Below, one piece after another: positions 22,930 to 33,020 of a stretch of DNA of 33,783 nucleotides (its first letter is position 1; every line of letters starts with the position of its first letter). This DNA is from Desulfobacterales bacterium (GTDB lineage: Bacteria > Desulfobacterota > Desulfobacteria > Desulfobacterales > UBA2156): the NCBI GenBank assembly GCA_027025555.1, contig JALVQN010000127.1:1-33783 (forward strand). Direction: 5' to 3'. Below the pieces are notes generated by a model that saw only the letters and a list, made by a program, of their open reading frames with translations, made no database searches and had not been told where the DNA came from. Both the position numbers and the translations under genes were made by a program.

Positions 22930-23517
22930 TCACCGGGCCGGCGGCGGTGCGGCCTCCATCTTTTTCAAACGGGCTTTCAGATCCTCTTTCAACTGTTCAT
23001 TATAAGCGGAAACCTCCGCCTTGAACGCCTTCCTGCGCGCTTCATACGCCGCCATCTCTGCGTTGAGCCTTTCCACCGCCTTGTTGTATTCAATGGCCTG
23101 GGCGTGGGTCTTTCGCTTCTTCTTTTCTTTTTCAAGGGCGGCGTGTTTTTCCATGAGCCGGTTGTAATCGGCCTCCAGCTGTCTCCTCTTGTCCTCCAAA
23201 AGCTGTCTTTGCCGGTTCAGATCCGCGGCCTTTTGAGAGTCGGCTTTCGTGTTTCGGGCTTTTTGGCTTGACGCATCGGCCGGAGCCCCCGGCTCGGATT
23301 GCCCTTCCACCTCTTCATAAGGGATGGCTTGAGAACGTAAATGCTCCGGAACCTGGTTCAAGTCGTTCGTAAAACGGATGTTTCCGGCGCTGTCTGTATA
23401 CTTGTAGATCTCGCCGGCGGCAGGAAAGGAAAGTGCGGTGCAAAATACAAGCGTCCACAATGCGATGAAATGCATAGATGCACGCCGGAGTCGTATCCTG
23501 TCGGTGGTTTTCTCCAT
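22930..23517 (-). CDS. DUF4124-domain secreted protein with coiled coil
   Basis: A 195-residue protein. A signal peptide (hydrophobic stretch FIALWTLVFCTALSF, cleavage near PAAG) precedes a DUF4124 domain (EIYKYTDSAGNIRFTNDLNQ) and a long charged helix, very likely a coiled coil (about 90-190). It is probably periplasmic; the function is unknown. The start is ATG 23517, with AGGAG seven bases upstream. The open frame extends to 23646, but that segment lacks a start with a ribosome-binding site and would bury the signal peptide. Confidence 0.8.
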   Translation of the reverse strand: MEKTTDRIRLRRASMHFIALWTLVFCTALSFPAAGEIYKYTDSAGNIRFTNDLNQVPEHLRSQAIPYEEVEGQSEPGAPADASSQKARNTKADSQKAADLNRQRQLLEDKRRQLEADYNRLMEKHAALEKEKKKRKTHAQAIEYNKAVERLNAEMAAYEARRKAFKAEVSAYNEQLKEDLKARLKKMEAAPPPAR

Positions 23518-23633
23518 GGCCTTACTCCTGTGTTTTTGTCCGGCCAGAGTAACAGAATTTATTCCATTCCACAAGCCCGAGGCCCGATTTGAAAAACAGG
23601 GGTCCGCAACCTCCACCCAAATGAGATGGATGC

Positions 23634-23662
23634 TTGACACGCTCATGGAACTGAGATAAAAA
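23634..23662 (+). promoter_or_regulatory. Candidate sigma-70 promoter for lysS
   Basis: TTGACA (23634-23639) and TAAAAA (23657-23662) are separated by 17 bases, about 83 bases before the lysS start in the divergent intergenic region 23518-23744. The -35 is perfect and the -10 matches four of six positions. Confidence 0.5.
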
Positions 23663-23744
23663 TTTTAGTTTAAACTTAATACCGAAAAGGCCTCCCTTTG
23701 CGTTCCAAGGCGTTTAAAGGGGGAGCGGGAAAGCGCGATATTCC

Positions 23745-25244
23745 ATGGATCCCATGGCAGAAGAAAGCCACATCCTGGCGCAACGGAAACAGAAACTTGA
23801 TTCCCTGAGGCGCCTCAATATTCCTTTATACCCCAACGATTTCCGGGTGTCCCACGATATTTGCGACATTCGAAACGCCGTCAAGGCCGCACCGCCGAAA
23901 ACGATCACGGAACAGGGCCCCCTCTTTCGGACCGCCGGCCGCATCATGGCCGTCAACCGCTTCGGCAAGAGCGCCTTCATCCGGTTCAGGGATCGTACCG
24001 GCCAGATGCAGGCCTATATCCGCAAAGACAAGGTGAGTGATGCGGCCTTCGAAATATTCCAAAAGCTGGAAGCCGGAGATTTTGTCGGCCTGGAAGGTCC
24101 CATGTTCGTCACAAGGACCGGGGAATGGACGCTTCTGGCCAGGGATGTGAAGCTGATCTGCAAGGCCCTGCGTCCCTTACCCGAGAAATTTCATGGACTC
24201 AAGGATCCGGAAAAGCGGTATCGGCAGCGCTATCTCGACCTGATCATGAACCCCGGGGTCCGGGACCTGTTTGTCAGGAGGAGCCGCATCATCCAGTGCG
24301 TCAGGGAGTTTTTCATCGCCAAGGATTTCATGGAAGTGGAGACCCCCATGATGCAGCCCATTCCCGGGGGGGCGGAAGCCAAGCCCTTCAAGACCCATCA
24401 CAATGCCTTGGGGATGGACCTTTATTTAAGGATCGCGCCGGAACTCTACCTCAAACGCCTGGTGGTGGGCGGGTTCGAAAGGGTCTTTGAAATCAATCGA
24501 AGCTTTAGAAACGAGGGCGTCTCCACCCAGCACAACCCTGAATTCACCATGCTGGAATTTTACCAGGCCTATGCCACCTATGAGGACCTCATGGACCTGA
24601 CCGAAGCCTTGTTTCGGCATGTGGCCCAGGCCGTTTGCGGCACCCTTTCCATTTCATATCAGGGAAACGCCATCGATCTGCAAAAGCCCTGGCAACGGAT
24701 GCCCCTCTTGGAAGCCCTCAAGACCATCGGCCACATCGAGCCCGAAGTCCTTTCCGATCGTGGCCGGCTCCTGGCCCTGGCCGAGGCCCGGGGGATCCAG
24801 GTCACCAAGAAGGGGCGTACGGGAAAGATCCTGACCAAGCTTTTCGATGCCCTGGTGGAGCCCCATTTGATCCAGCCCACCTTCATCGTCGGCTATCCGG
24901 TGGAAGTCTCCCCCCTTTCGAAAAGGAGCGAGGCGGACCCGTCTTTGACGGAGCGTTTTGAGCTTTTCATCGGGGGGCGGGAGATTGCCAACGGCTTTTC
25001 CGAGCTCAACGATCCGGAAGACCAGAGGAATCGTTTTCTCGAGCAGGTCAAAAGGAGGCAGACCGGGGACCAAGAGGCGCACCCCATGGATGCGGATTAT
25101 ATCGAAGCGCTGGAATACGGGATGCCGCCCACTGCCGGAGAGGGCATCGGGATCGACCGGATGGTCATGCTCTTTACCGATGCCGGCTCCATCCGTGAAG
25201 TCATCTTTTTTCCGCATATGAAAACGCCGAGCCGGGGGTCGTGA
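23745..25244 (+). CDS. lysS: Lysyl-tRNA synthetase, class II
   Basis: A 499-residue class II synthetase. An N-terminal OB-fold anticodon-binding domain (about 58-150) is followed by the catalytic core with motif 1 (FMEVETPMMQPIPGGAEA), motif 2 (FEINRSFRNEGVSTQHNPEF) and motif 3 (GEGIGIDRMVMLF). It charges tRNA-Lys. The length is typical. The start could be ATG 23745 or 23754; neither has a clear ribosome-binding site. It is divergent from the DUF4124 gene and precedes the lol genes by 65 bases. Confidence 0.96.
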   Translation: MDPMAEESHILAQRKQKLDSLRRLNIPLYPNDFRVSHDICDIRNAVKAAPPKTITEQGPLFRTAGRIMAVNRFGKSAFIRFRDRTGQMQAYIRKDKVSDAAFEIFQKLEAGDFVGLEGPMFVTRTGEWTLLARDVKLICKALRPLPEKFHGLKDPEKRYRQRYLDLIMNPGVRDLFVRRSRIIQCVREFFIAKDFMEVETPMMQPIPGGAEAKPFKTHHNALGMDLYLRIAPELYLKRLVVGGFERVFEINRSFRNEGVSTQHNPEFTMLEFYQAYATYEDLMDLTEALFRHVAQAVCGTLSISYQGNAIDLQKPWQRMPLLEALKTIGHIEPEVLSDRGRLLALAEARGIQVTKKGRTGKILTKLFDALVEPHLIQPTFIVGYPVEVSPLSKRSEADPSLTERFELFIGGREIANGFSELNDPEDQRNRFLEQVKRRQTGDQEAHPMDADYIEALEYGMPPTAGEGIGIDRMVMLFTDAGSIREVIFFPHMKTPSRGS

Positions 25245-25309
25245 AGGCGGATGGTAAAGAACTGGGAGGCAGGTCAACCCGGTACACCCCGAGGACCTGG
25301 TAAAACGGA

Positions 25310-26548
25310 TTGACTTACGAATATTTCATCGGTCGTCGCTACCTCATGACCCGGCAGCGGCAGACCTTCATTTCCTTGATCACCCTGCTTTCCATCGCCG
25401 GCGTGATGGTGGGTGTGATGGCCCTCATCGTGGTGATCGCGGTCATGTCCGGATTCGAGTCGGATCTGAAATCCCGGATTCTCGGGGGGCAGGCCCATGT
25501 GGTCCTGTTGCGGCACGGAGGGAGGCTTACCGGCTACGATACCGTCGTGAAGCAGGTGGAAGCGACGCCGGGCGTGGTGGCGGCCACCCCGTTTATCTAT
25601 AGTCAGGTCATGCTTCGTTCGGCGGACGGTGTCGCCGGTGCGGTTTTGAGGGGGGTCCGGCCCGAAAGTGCCGGACGGGTCATTCCCAGCCTGCGCGGCA
25701 TCTCTTTTGAGACCAAAGAAAAAGCGCACCGAAAATCAAATGCCGCCTTCAGGGTCCCGGGGATCGTTTTGGGCAGGGAACTGGCCAGGAATCTGGCGGT
25801 CCACAAGGGCGACACCGTCTACCTGATTTCCCCCAAGGGGATGCTTTCTCCCATGGGACACCTGCCGGCCATGCGGCGTTTCAGGGTCACGGGTTTTTTC
25901 GAGTCCGGCATGTACGACTATGACGGCACCTTTGCTTACATCCGCCTGGAGGAGGCCCAGCGGCTCATGCGGATGCCGGAGGCGGTGACCGGCATTGAGG
26001 TGCGCGTGGCAAAGATTTACCAGGCCAGACAAGTGGCGGACCGGATCGTGGACAGGCTGGGGTTTCCCTTCTGGGCCAGGGATTGGATGCAGATGAATCA
26101 AAACCTTTTTTCCGCCTTGAAGCTGGAAAAAACGGTGATGTTTGTTATCCTGACGCTCATCGTTCTGGTGGCGGCGTTTAACATCGCGTCCACATTGATC
26201 ATGACGGTCATGGAAAAGACCCGGGATATCGCCATATTGAAAGCCATGGGGGCCACCGACAAGAGTATCCGGAAGATCTTCGTGTTCAAAGGGATGGTGA
26301 TCGGTACCGTGGGGACGCTCCTGGGCATGGTCGCGGGATTTTCACTGTGCGCCGTTCTCAAACGCTACCGGATCGTGGAGCTGACCGGGGATATTTACTA
26401 TTTCACCACCACGCTCCCGGTGAAACTGGAGATGCTGGATGTGGGGGTGATCGTTCTGGCCACTTTGGCCATCTGTTTCCTGGCCACGCTCTATCCGTCC
26501 CGTCAGGCGGCGCGACTCCATCCTGTGGAGGCGATTCGATATGGGTGA
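25310..26548 (+). CDS. LolC/LolE-family lipoprotein-releasing permease
   Basis: A 412-residue MacB-type permease. The first membrane helix (about 22-45, in ISLITLLSIAGVMVGVMALI) is followed by a large periplasmic domain (about 48-265). Three C-terminal helices (about 275-300, 320-345, 378-398) include the coupling region EKTRDIAILKAMGATDKSI. With LolD it extracts lipoproteins from the inner membrane for delivery to LolA. Only one such permease gene is present here, so a homodimer is possible. The start appears to be TTG 25310, since TYEYFIGRRYL matches the family N-terminus. An ATG at 25346 would cut into it. The lolD gene follows. Confidence 0.92.
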   Translation: MTYEYFIGRRYLMTRQRQTFISLITLLSIAGVMVGVMALIVVIAVMSGFESDLKSRILGGQAHVVLLRHGGRLTGYDTVVKQVEATPGVVAATPFIYSQVMLRSADGVAGAVLRGVRPESAGRVIPSLRGISFETKEKAHRKSNAAFRVPGIVLGRELARNLAVHKGDTVYLISPKGMLSPMGHLPAMRRFRVTGFFESGMYDYDGTFAYIRLEEAQRLMRMPEAVTGIEVRVAKIYQARQVADRIVDRLGFPFWARDWMQMNQNLFSALKLEKTVMFVILTLIVLVAAFNIASTLIMTVMEKTRDIAILKAMGATDKSIRKIFVFKGMVIGTVGTLLGMVAGFSLCAVLKRYRIVELTGDIYYFTTTLPVKLEMLDVGVIVLATLAICFLATLYPSRQAARLHPVEAIRYG

Positions 26549-26610
26549 AGGCCCGGCAACGGGGCGAAAGAAACCGGTGGCGGCAGAAGTTCCGGGCGGG
26601 AAGAAGAGCC

Positions 26611-27351
26611 ATGGAGCCGCTTGAGGCCGCCGGGACCGCGGCGACCCGTGAAGATGCCCCGACAGGGACGCCCTTGCTTGCCATGCAGGGGGTGCACAAG
26701 GTTTTCCACAACGGCGCCGCCACGATCGAGATCCTGAAAGGGGCCGACCTGGAACTGAGACGGGGGGAAACCCTTGCGGTGGTGGGACCTTCCGGGATCG
26801 GCAAGTCCACCCTGTTGCATATCCTGGGAACCCTGGACCGGCCGGACAAGGGGACGGTGACTTTCAAAGGGCAAGAGGTCTTTACATTGGACGACGCGGC
26901 CTTGGCGCGTTTCCGGAATGCATTCATCGGGTTTGTTTTTCAGTTTCATCATCTGCTCCCGGAGTTTTCCACCCTGGAAAACACCATGATGCCGGCGTTG
27001 ATCAAGGGAATGCCCCGGGAGGCGGCCCGGCAAGCGGCGGAGGAGATCCTCCGCCGGGTGGGGCTTTCCAACCGGCTCGGTCACAAGATCGTGACCCTGT
27101 CCGGGGGGGAACAGCAGCGGGTGGCCCTGGCCCGGGCCCTGGTCCTCAAGCCGGAGTTGCTCCTGGCCGATGAACCCACCGGAAATCTGGATGAGGCCAA
27201 CAGTCGTCAAGTCCATGCCTTGTTGAAAACCCTGAATCAGGACCTGGGCATGACATTGGTGGTGGTCACCCACAACATGCGCCTGGCCGGAGAGATGTCC
27301 AGGCGCGTCACCCTCTCGGAAGGGAAATTGGTGGATGCGGATTACAGTTAG
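26611..27351 (+). CDS. lolD: Lipoprotein-releasing ABC transporter ATP-binding protein LolD
   Basis: A 246-residue ABC ATPase. Walker A is GPSGIGKST (Lys65), the Q-loop is [15 protein letters not shown], the signature is [15 protein letters not shown], Walker B is [13 protein letters not shown], and the switch His is in [20 protein letters not shown] is characteristic of LolD. It powers lipoprotein release by the LolC/E permease. The frame is open upstream into that gene, but ATG 26611 follows GGAAGAAGAG and gives a near-normal length with a short N-terminal extension. The bamA gene overlaps its end by 17 bases. Confidence 0.92.
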   Translation: MEPLEAAGTAATREDAPTGTPLLAMQGVHKVFHNGAATIEILKGADLELRRGETLAVVGPSGIGKSTLLHILGTLDRPDKGTVTFKGQEVFTLDDAALARFRNAFIGFVFQFHHLLPEFSTLENTMMPALIKGMPREAARQAAEEILRRVGLSNRLGHKIVTLSGGEQQRVALARALVLKPELLLADEPTGNLDEANSRQVHALLKTLNQDLGMTLVVVTHNMRLAGEMSRRVTLSEGKLVDADYS

Positions 27352-30049
27352 AAACCCTTTCTGGGGCCTTTCAAAAGCCGGTGCGGGGAAGGGGCCCCCT
27401 GCCCGGAAGGGGTGGTGTCGCTGGCGCTTTCTGGTTTTGTGGATCGGGGTTCTGGGCTCCGTTTGGTTGGCCTCTCCGGCCTGTGGCGGGGAAACCCGCG
27501 CCAAGGTGACCCTGTTTCCTTTCCGCATCCATGCGCAGCCCCGGTATGCTTACTTGAAAGATGAACTTGTGCGGGTGATTCGCAAACGGCTCAGTCAGGA
27601 AGGCATCCGTGTGGTGGTCTCCAAGAAGCCTTTGGCTGCAGCGGATACGCCGGCCCTGGCCCGGGCCGCCCGTGAAGTGGCCCTTGAAAACGGATCGACC
27701 CATACCCTGTGGGGGAGCCTGACCCAGGTGGGGCAACGCTTCAGCATCGATGCCCGGCTCATGGAAACAGCCGCCCCGTGGATCCCCAAGGTGCTTACGG
27801 TGGAAGGGGAAAGGATCGAGACGCTGTTGGGCGCGGTGAAGACCCTTTCCGATGCGCTGATCCGCCGGATTTTCAAACAGGCCCAGGTGGTCCGTGTGTC
27901 GGTTTCGGGAAACAAGCGCATTGAAGCCGATGCCATACTCCGGGTCGTTCAGGTGAAAGCCGGCGATCCCTTTAGCCGCCGGGCCCTGTCCGAGGCCCTG
28001 AATCGCATTTACCGGATGGGGTATTTTGAGGACGTGCGCGTGGAAGCCGAAGACGTTGCCGGGGGAAAGGCGGTTGTCTTTCACGTGCGCGAGAAACCCA
28101 CCATCCGTAAAATCCGGTTTAAAGGCAACCGTATCTATGATGATGAGGAGCTTTCGGAAAATCTCGATATCCGGCCCGGATCCATCCTCAACATTTTCAA
28201 GGTGAAAGGGAATCTGAAGCGGATCGAGGATCTGTATAAGAAGAAGAACTATCACAATGTCCGGGTGACCTATCGGATCGAAGATTTGAAGAACAACCAG
28301 GCAGACCTGGAGATCCTCATTTCAGAAGGCAAGAAGCGCCGGATCAAGACCATCCGCTTTGAGGGCAACACCGTCTTTGACGCCAAAACCCTCAAGAAAG
28401 TCATGAGCACCTCCGAAAAGGGGCTTTTTTCTTTTATCACTTCCTCCGGGGATCTGGACCGGGACAAGCTTGCCCAGGACAAGGAGGCCCTGAGGGCCTT
28501 TTACCAGAACCATGGGTACCTGCATGCCAAAGTCAGCGATCCTGAAATAAAATACGTGAAGGACTGGATTGAAGTGACCTTTAAGATCTTCGAGGGCCCC
28601 CGATATAAGGTGGGCCGTGTCACCCTCTCCGGAGATGTGACCGACCGGGAGGCCTTGAAGAAGAAATTGGCCCTCTCCAAGGAGACCTACTTCAACCGGG
28701 AGACGGTCAGAAAAGATGTCCTGACCCTCACCGATTACTATTCGGATCAAGGCTACGCCCATGTGGAGGTTCTTCCCAAAGTGGATGAAAAAGTCGATGC
28801 GCGTGTGGTGAACATCGACTACCACATCCGGAAAGGCCCCCGGGTTTTCTTCGAGCGGATTGTCATCAGCGGAAACAGCAAAACCCGGGACAAGGTGATC
28901 CGTCGGGAGCTGCGGGTTTACGAACAGGGCCTTTTCAGCGGAAAGCGCCTCAAACGCAGCATCCGGAATCTCTACCGCCTCGATTACTTTCAAGACGTCA
29001 AGGTGAAGACCCAGAAAGGCTCCGCGGCAGACAGGATGATCTTGAAGATCGATGTGACGGAAAAATCCACGGGGTTTTTCAGTATCGGGGCGGGCTACAG
29101 CAGTGAAGACGATTTCTTTGCCATGGCCTCCGTCACCCAGCGCAATTTGTTCGGACGCGGCCAGACCATAAAGCTCCAGGCCAATGTGGGGGGGCGCTCG
29201 GACCGCTATAACTTGAGTTTCACCGAACCCTGGCTTTTTGACATTCCCTTGTCGGCCCGGGTGGATCTGTACCGGTGGATCAAGGATTACGACACGTACA
29301 ACAAGGATGCCACAGGCGGCGGGATTCGCCTCGGCTATCCCCTGTGGCTCGATTATTTGCGGTTTACAGTGGGGTACGCCTATGAGATATCCAATATCGA
29401 AGATATTGAAGAGGACGCCCCTCCCAGCATTCAGGATTTCGAGGGGACCAACACCCAGAGCACTGTTTCCGCGGAGCTGAAGTTCGATTCCAGGAACCGG
29501 ATCTTCAACCCCACCGAGGGGTCCATCCATCGGATCAGCGTGGAATATGCCGGGTTCGGGGGGAATATCGCCTTTACCAAGTATGTGGGCAAAACAGGAT
29601 GGTATTTTCCCATCTTCAAGGGGACCGTGGGCTTTCTCCATGCCAAGGGCGGGTATGTCCGTGAGAACTCCGGGGGAAGGCTTCCGGACTGGGAGCGGTT
29701 TTACCTGGGGGGGATCAATTCCCTCCGCGGATTTAAATGGCGGTCCATCAGCCCGGTGGATGAAGACGGGGTGAAGATCGGCGGGGACAAGTTTATCCAG
29801 TTCAATGCCGAGTACCTGGTCCCCCTCTTGCCCGACCTGGGCGTGTTCGGGGTGGCCTTCTTCGATACCGGGAATGCCTACGACAACGACGAGAACATCG
29901 ATCTGTCGAACATGCGGGAAAGCGCCGGCCTGGGTATCCGGTGGTTTTCACCCGTGGGCCCCATCCGGTTGGAGTATGGATTCATCCTGGATCGGCAGGA
30001 AGGGGAAAGTGCGGGGCGATGGGAGTTTTCCATATCCACGGGGCTCTAG
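27335..30049 (+). CDS. bamA: Outer-membrane assembly factor BamA with extra N-terminal domain
   Basis: A 904-residue outer-membrane protein. A signal sequence near 30-51 is followed by an extra domain of about 130 residues (55-185; AKVTLFPFRIHAQPRY, LWGSLTQVGQRFSIDARL) that is not a POTRA domain. Five POTRA repeats follow (about 187-600), each with a pattern like FKGNRIYDDEEL. A 16-strand barrel domain completes the protein (QRNLFGRGQTIKLQ, DSRNRIFNPTEGS and the loop 6 motif LGGINSLRGF). It folds and inserts outer-membrane proteins. It ends FSISTGL, with Leu where most BamA proteins have Phe or Trp. Its neighbours ompH, lpxD, fabZ and lpxA follow the classic bamA-to-lpxA order. Confidence 0.94.
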   Translation: MRITVRNPFWGLSKAGAGKGPPARKGWCRWRFLVLWIGVLGSVWLASPACGGETRAKVTLFPFRIHAQPRYAYLKDELVRVIRKRLSQEGIRVVVSKKPLAAADTPALARAAREVALENGSTHTLWGSLTQVGQRFSIDARLMETAAPWIPKVLTVEGERIETLLGAVKTLSDALIRRIFKQAQVVRVSVSGNKRIEADAILRVVQVKAGDPFSRRALSEALNRIYRMGYFEDVRVEAEDVAGGKAVVFHVREKPTIRKIRFKGNRIYDDEELSENLDIRPGSILNIFKVKGNLKRIEDLYKKKNYHNVRVTYRIEDLKNNQADLEILISEGKKRRIKTIRFEGNTVFDAKTLKKVMSTSEKGLFSFITSSGDLDRDKLAQDKEALRAFYQNHGYLHAKVSDPEIKYVKDWIEVTFKIFEGPRYKVGRVTLSGDVTDREALKKKLALSKETYFNRETVRKDVLTLTDYYSDQGYAHVEVLPKVDEKVDARVVNIDYHIRKGPRVFFERIVISGNSKTRDKVIRRELRVYEQGLFSGKRLKRSIRNLYRLDYFQDVKVKTQKGSAADRMILKIDVTEKSTGFFSIGAGYSSEDDFFAMASVTQRNLFGRGQTIKLQANVGGRSDRYNLSFTEPWLFDIPLSARVDLYRWIKDYDTYNKDATGGGIRLGYPLWLDYLRFTVGYAYEISNIEDIEEDAPPSIQDFEGTNTQSTVSAELKFDSRNRIFNPTEGSIHRISVEYAGFGGNIAFTKYVGKTGWYFPIFKGTVGFLHAKGGYVRENSGGRLPDWERFYLGGINSLRGFKWRSISPVDEDGVKIGGDKFIQFNAEYLVPLLPDLGVFGVAFFDTGNAYDNDENIDLSNMRESAGLGIRWFSPVGPIRLEYGFILDRQEGESAGRWEFSISTGL

Positions 30050-30110
30050 TCCGGGTCTCAACGCCGGATTTGAAATCAAAAGCAACAACCCGTATAGAAA
30101 GGAAGGAAGG

Positions 30111-30698
30111 ATGACTACAGTGAAGCGCTCGGGGATCCTGTGGGTCGCACTCCTGTTCTTTGCGGTGACAGGCGCCGCTTGGGGAGCCGACATCGCCAAG
30201 ATCGGCGTCGTGGATTTTCAGAAGGTGCTGTCCGTTTCGGAAGCCGGAAAGGCGGCCCAGGCGGAGATCAACAAAAAAGGCAAAGCCATGGAGGCCGAAC
30301 TGAAAAAACAGGGCGACGCCATCGAAGCGATTCGGCAACGGCTGGAACGCGAAGCCTTGGTCATGAACAAGGAAAAGCGTGAAGAAAGACAGCGGGAATT
30401 CAGGATCAAGGTCAACGATTTCAAGACCATGAAGAAGAAATACGCCGCCGACTTCAAAGAGATGGAAAAGCGGCTCATTGCAAAGATTCAAAGAGAGGTC
30501 ATGGCGCTGCTGAAGGAGATCGGGAAAAAAGAGGGCTATCTTTTGATTTTGGAACGGCGGGAAGGGGGGTTGCTGTACTTTCCCAGGGCCCTGGATCTCA
30601 CGGACCGCCTGATCCAGCGTTACAATGCCGAATTCGAAAAAAAAGCGGCCAACGCATCGGGGGGTACCAAGGCCCCGGTCAAAAAGAAGTCCCAGTAA
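30111..30698 (+). CDS. OmpH/Skp-family periplasmic chaperone
   Basis: A 195-residue protein. A signal peptide (to about GAAWGA, residue 26) precedes a short beta strand IAKIGVVDFQKVL. A long charged coiled coil follows (about 45-145), then LILERREGGLLYF and LDLTDRLIQRYN. This matches Skp, the trimeric chaperone that carries unfolded outer-membrane proteins to BamA, encoded just upstream. GGAAGGAAGG ahead of ATG 30111 fixes the start. Members of the family are often slightly shorter; the tail here is Lys/Ala-rich. Confidence 0.9.
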   Translation: MTTVKRSGILWVALLFFAVTGAAWGADIAKIGVVDFQKVLSVSEAGKAAQAEINKKGKAMEAELKKQGDAIEAIRQRLEREALVMNKEKREERQREFRIKVNDFKTMKKKYAADFKEMEKRLIAKIQREVMALLKEIGKKEGYLLILERREGGLLYFPRALDLTDRLIQRYNAEFEKKAANASGGTKAPVKKKSQ

Positions 30699-30732
30699 AA
30701 AGGGAGCCTTCCAGCAAAGGGAAACCCGGACA

Positions 30733-31773
30733 ATGGATATCAAAGTGTCTCGAATCGCCCGATGGGTGGACGGGGAGCTCTTGGGGGACCCGAACGTGAC
30801 CATATCCGGAGCGGCGCCCTTCGAGAAAGCAGGGCCCGGGGAGATCACCTGGGCCGGATCCCCCCGCTTTTTGAAAAGGCTCGAGGAAACGGGGGCCGGT
30901 GCGGTGATCGTCCCTAAAAAGACCCCGGCGTGTTCCTCCAGGACCCTCATCTGCGTGGAGAACCCCCAGGTGGCCTTTGCCAAGGTCATGGCGTCGATCT
31001 ACCCGGCCCAAACACCGGAACCCGGGATCAGTTCCATGGCCCATGTGGGGCCTCGGTTTTCCCACGGGGAGGCGGTCACCCTGTTTCCCTTTGTCTTTGT
31101 GGGGAAGGAGGTGCGCATCGGAGACCGGGTGGTCCTTCATCCCGGCGTGGTGGTGGGGGACGGCGTGGTCATCGGAAACGATGTGACGGTCCATCCGAAT
31201 GTGACCCTTGCCCCCCGTTGCCGCATCGGGAACCGGGTCATCATCCATGCCGGCACCGTCATCGGAAGCGACGGTTTCGGCTTTGCCCCGGACGGCGAAC
31301 GGTATCATAAGATTCCCCATATGGGGATTGTCCAGATCGACGATGACGTGGAGATCGGCGCCAACAACGCCATCGACCGGGGCACCTTTGGAAAGACCTG
31401 GATCCAGGAGGGCGTCAAGACCGACAACCTGGTCCATGTGGCCCATAACGTCACCGTGGGCGCCCATACGGTGCTGGTGGCCCAGGTGGGCATTTCAGGA
31501 AGTGTGACCATCGGAAGACACGCGGTCCTGGCCGGTCAGGCCGGCGTGGCCGGACACCTGGAGATCGGGGACCACGCCATCGTGGGGCCCCAGGCCGGGG
31601 TGGCAAAGTCCGTGGAAAAAGGAAAGACCGTTTCCGGCTCGGTGGCCATGCCCCATGGGGTCTGGCTCAGGGTCCAGCGGACGCTCCCGAAGCTGCCGGA
31701 GCTTTACAAAAAAGTGTTGGAGATGGAAAAACGACTCAAGCGGATCGAGGAAGAAAATGGAAAATCTCTATGA
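30733..31773 (+). CDS. lpxD: UDP-3-O-(3-hydroxyacyl)glucosamine N-acyltransferase LpxD
   Basis: A 346-residue left-handed beta-helix acyltransferase. An N-terminal uridine-binding domain (about 1-100) is followed by hexapeptide repeats (about 105-310) and a C-terminal helix. The catalytic base is His238 in [11 protein letters not shown], matching E. coli His239. It adds the N-linked acyl chain in lipid A synthesis. AAGGGAAA precedes the ATG. The fabZ gene starts 17 bases before its stop. Confidence 0.95.
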   Translation: MDIKVSRIARWVDGELLGDPNVTISGAAPFEKAGPGEITWAGSPRFLKRLEETGAGAVIVPKKTPACSSRTLICVENPQVAFAKVMASIYPAQTPEPGISSMAHVGPRFSHGEAVTLFPFVFVGKEVRIGDRVVLHPGVVVGDGVVIGNDVTVHPNVTLAPRCRIGNRVIIHAGTVIGSDGFGFAPDGERYHKIPHMGIVQIDDDVEIGANNAIDRGTFGKTWIQEGVKTDNLVHVAHNVTVGAHTVLVAQVGISGSVTIGRHAVLAGQAGVAGHLEIGDHAIVGPQAGVAKSVEKGKTVSGSVAMPHGVWLRVQRTLPKLPELYKKVLEMEKRLKRIEEENGKSL

Positions 31774-32203
31774 CATCCAAAGGATCATGGGGCATCTGCC
31801 CCATCGGTATCCCTTTTTGCTCATTGATCGGATCCTCGAACTGGTTCCCGGAGAGCGGGCCACGGCCCTGAAAAACGTCACCATCAACGAGCCGTTTTTC
31901 CAGGGCCATTTCCCCCGGGCGCCGGTCATGCCCGGGGTGTTGATCGTGGAGGCCATGGGCCAGGCGGGGGGGGTGCTGGCCTTCGAATCCATCGACAACA
32001 AGCGCCCGGAGGCATTGATCTATTTCATGGGCATCGATAAAGTCCGTTTCCGGAAGCCGGTGGTGCCCGGAGACCAACTGATCTTTGAAGTTCAAATCCT
32101 GAAAATGCGCGCCAAGGTGATCAAGATGGCCGGTGCGGCCAAGGTGGACGGGAGGCTCGTGACCGAGGCGGAGCTGATGGCGAGTATCGGAGAACGCCCA
32201 TGA
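31757..32203 (+). CDS. fabZ: 3-Hydroxyacyl-ACP dehydratase FabZ
   Basis: A 148-residue hot-dog-fold protein with the active-site pair His51 ([12 protein letters not shown]) and Glu65 (VEAMGQAGG), spaced 14 residues apart as in the E. coli enzyme, and [10 protein letters not shown] near the N-terminus. It dehydrates 3-hydroxyacyl-ACP in fatty-acid elongation, competing with the Lpx acyltransferases for the same pool. GAGGAAG lies just before the ATG. The start is inside the lpxD end and the stop overlaps the lpxA start. Confidence 0.96.
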   Translation: MENLYDIQRIMGHLPHRYPFLLIDRILELVPGERATALKNVTINEPFFQGHFPRAPVMPGVLIVEAMGQAGGVLAFESIDNKRPEALIYFMGIDKVRFRKPVVPGDQLIFEVQILKMRAKVIKMAGAAKVDGRLVTEAELMASIGERP

Positions 32204-32970
32204 TTCATCCCACGGCCATCGTCGATTCCAAAGCGGACATCGGGCAGGATGTACAGATTGGACCTTACGCCGTCATCCGCGAAAAGGTGATCATCGGCAA
32301 CGGGACACGCATCGGCTCCCACACGGTCATCGACCCCTATGTGACCATCGGTCCGGATTGCCACATATTCCAGCACGCCGCCATCGGTGCGGTTCCCCAA
32401 TCCGTCAAGTTCGGGGGCGAAGAGACCTATGTGAAGATCGGACGGGGAAGCACCGTTCGGGAATTTGTCACCATCCATCGGGGCACCGGTTTCGGCGGCG
32501 GCATCACCGAGGTGGGGGAGGAGAATTTCATCATGGCCTACTCCCACATCGCCCATGACTGTAAGACCGGGAGACGGGTGATGCTGGCCAACAACGCGAC
32601 CCTGGCCGGCCACATCACCATCGGCGACTATGCCACCATCGGGGGGTTGGTGGCCATCCATCAATACGTCCGGATCGGGGATTACGCCTTTGTGGGCGGG
32701 AAATCGGCCGTGGTCAAGGATGTGCCCCCTTATGTGATTGCTTCGGGAGACCGGGCCCACCTGCACGGCCTCAACAGCGTAGGATTAAGGCGCCAGGGCT
32801 TTTCGGAAAAGACCCTCGCCCAGTTGAAAAAAGCCTACCGGATCGTCTTTCGCATCGGCCTCACCTTAAACGAAGCCATCGAGCGGGTTCGGGCCGAGGT
32901 GGAGCAGATCCCCGAGGTGGTGGGCTTCGTCGAATTTGTGAAACAATCCCAGAGGGGGATCACGCGATAA
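32200..32970 (+). CDS. lpxA: UDP-N-acetylglucosamine O-acyltransferase LpxA
   Basis: A 256-residue beta-helix acyltransferase starting [14 protein letters not shown]. The catalytic His119 lies in YSHIAHDC, equivalent to E. coli His125. The C-terminal helical domain follows [19 protein letters not shown]. It carries out the first acylation of lipid A synthesis, placing a 3-hydroxyacyl chain on UDP-GlcNAc. The start overlaps the fabZ stop (ATGA). Confidence 0.96.
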   Translation: MIHPTAIVDSKADIGQDVQIGPYAVIREKVIIGNGTRIGSHTVIDPYVTIGPDCHIFQHAAIGAVPQSVKFGGEETYVKIGRGSTVREFVTIHRGTGFGGGITEVGEENFIMAYSHIAHDCKTGRRVMLANNATLAGHITIGDYATIGGLVAIHQYVRIGDYAFVGGKSAVVKDVPPYVIASGDRAHLHGLNSVGLRRQGFSEKTLAQLKKAYRIVFRIGLTLNEAIERVRAEVEQIPEVVGFVEFVKQSQRGITR

Positions 32971-33020
32971 CTGAGGCGGTCGATCCTGATACAGCTATCC
33001 ATTCCATCAACGGAAAGACC

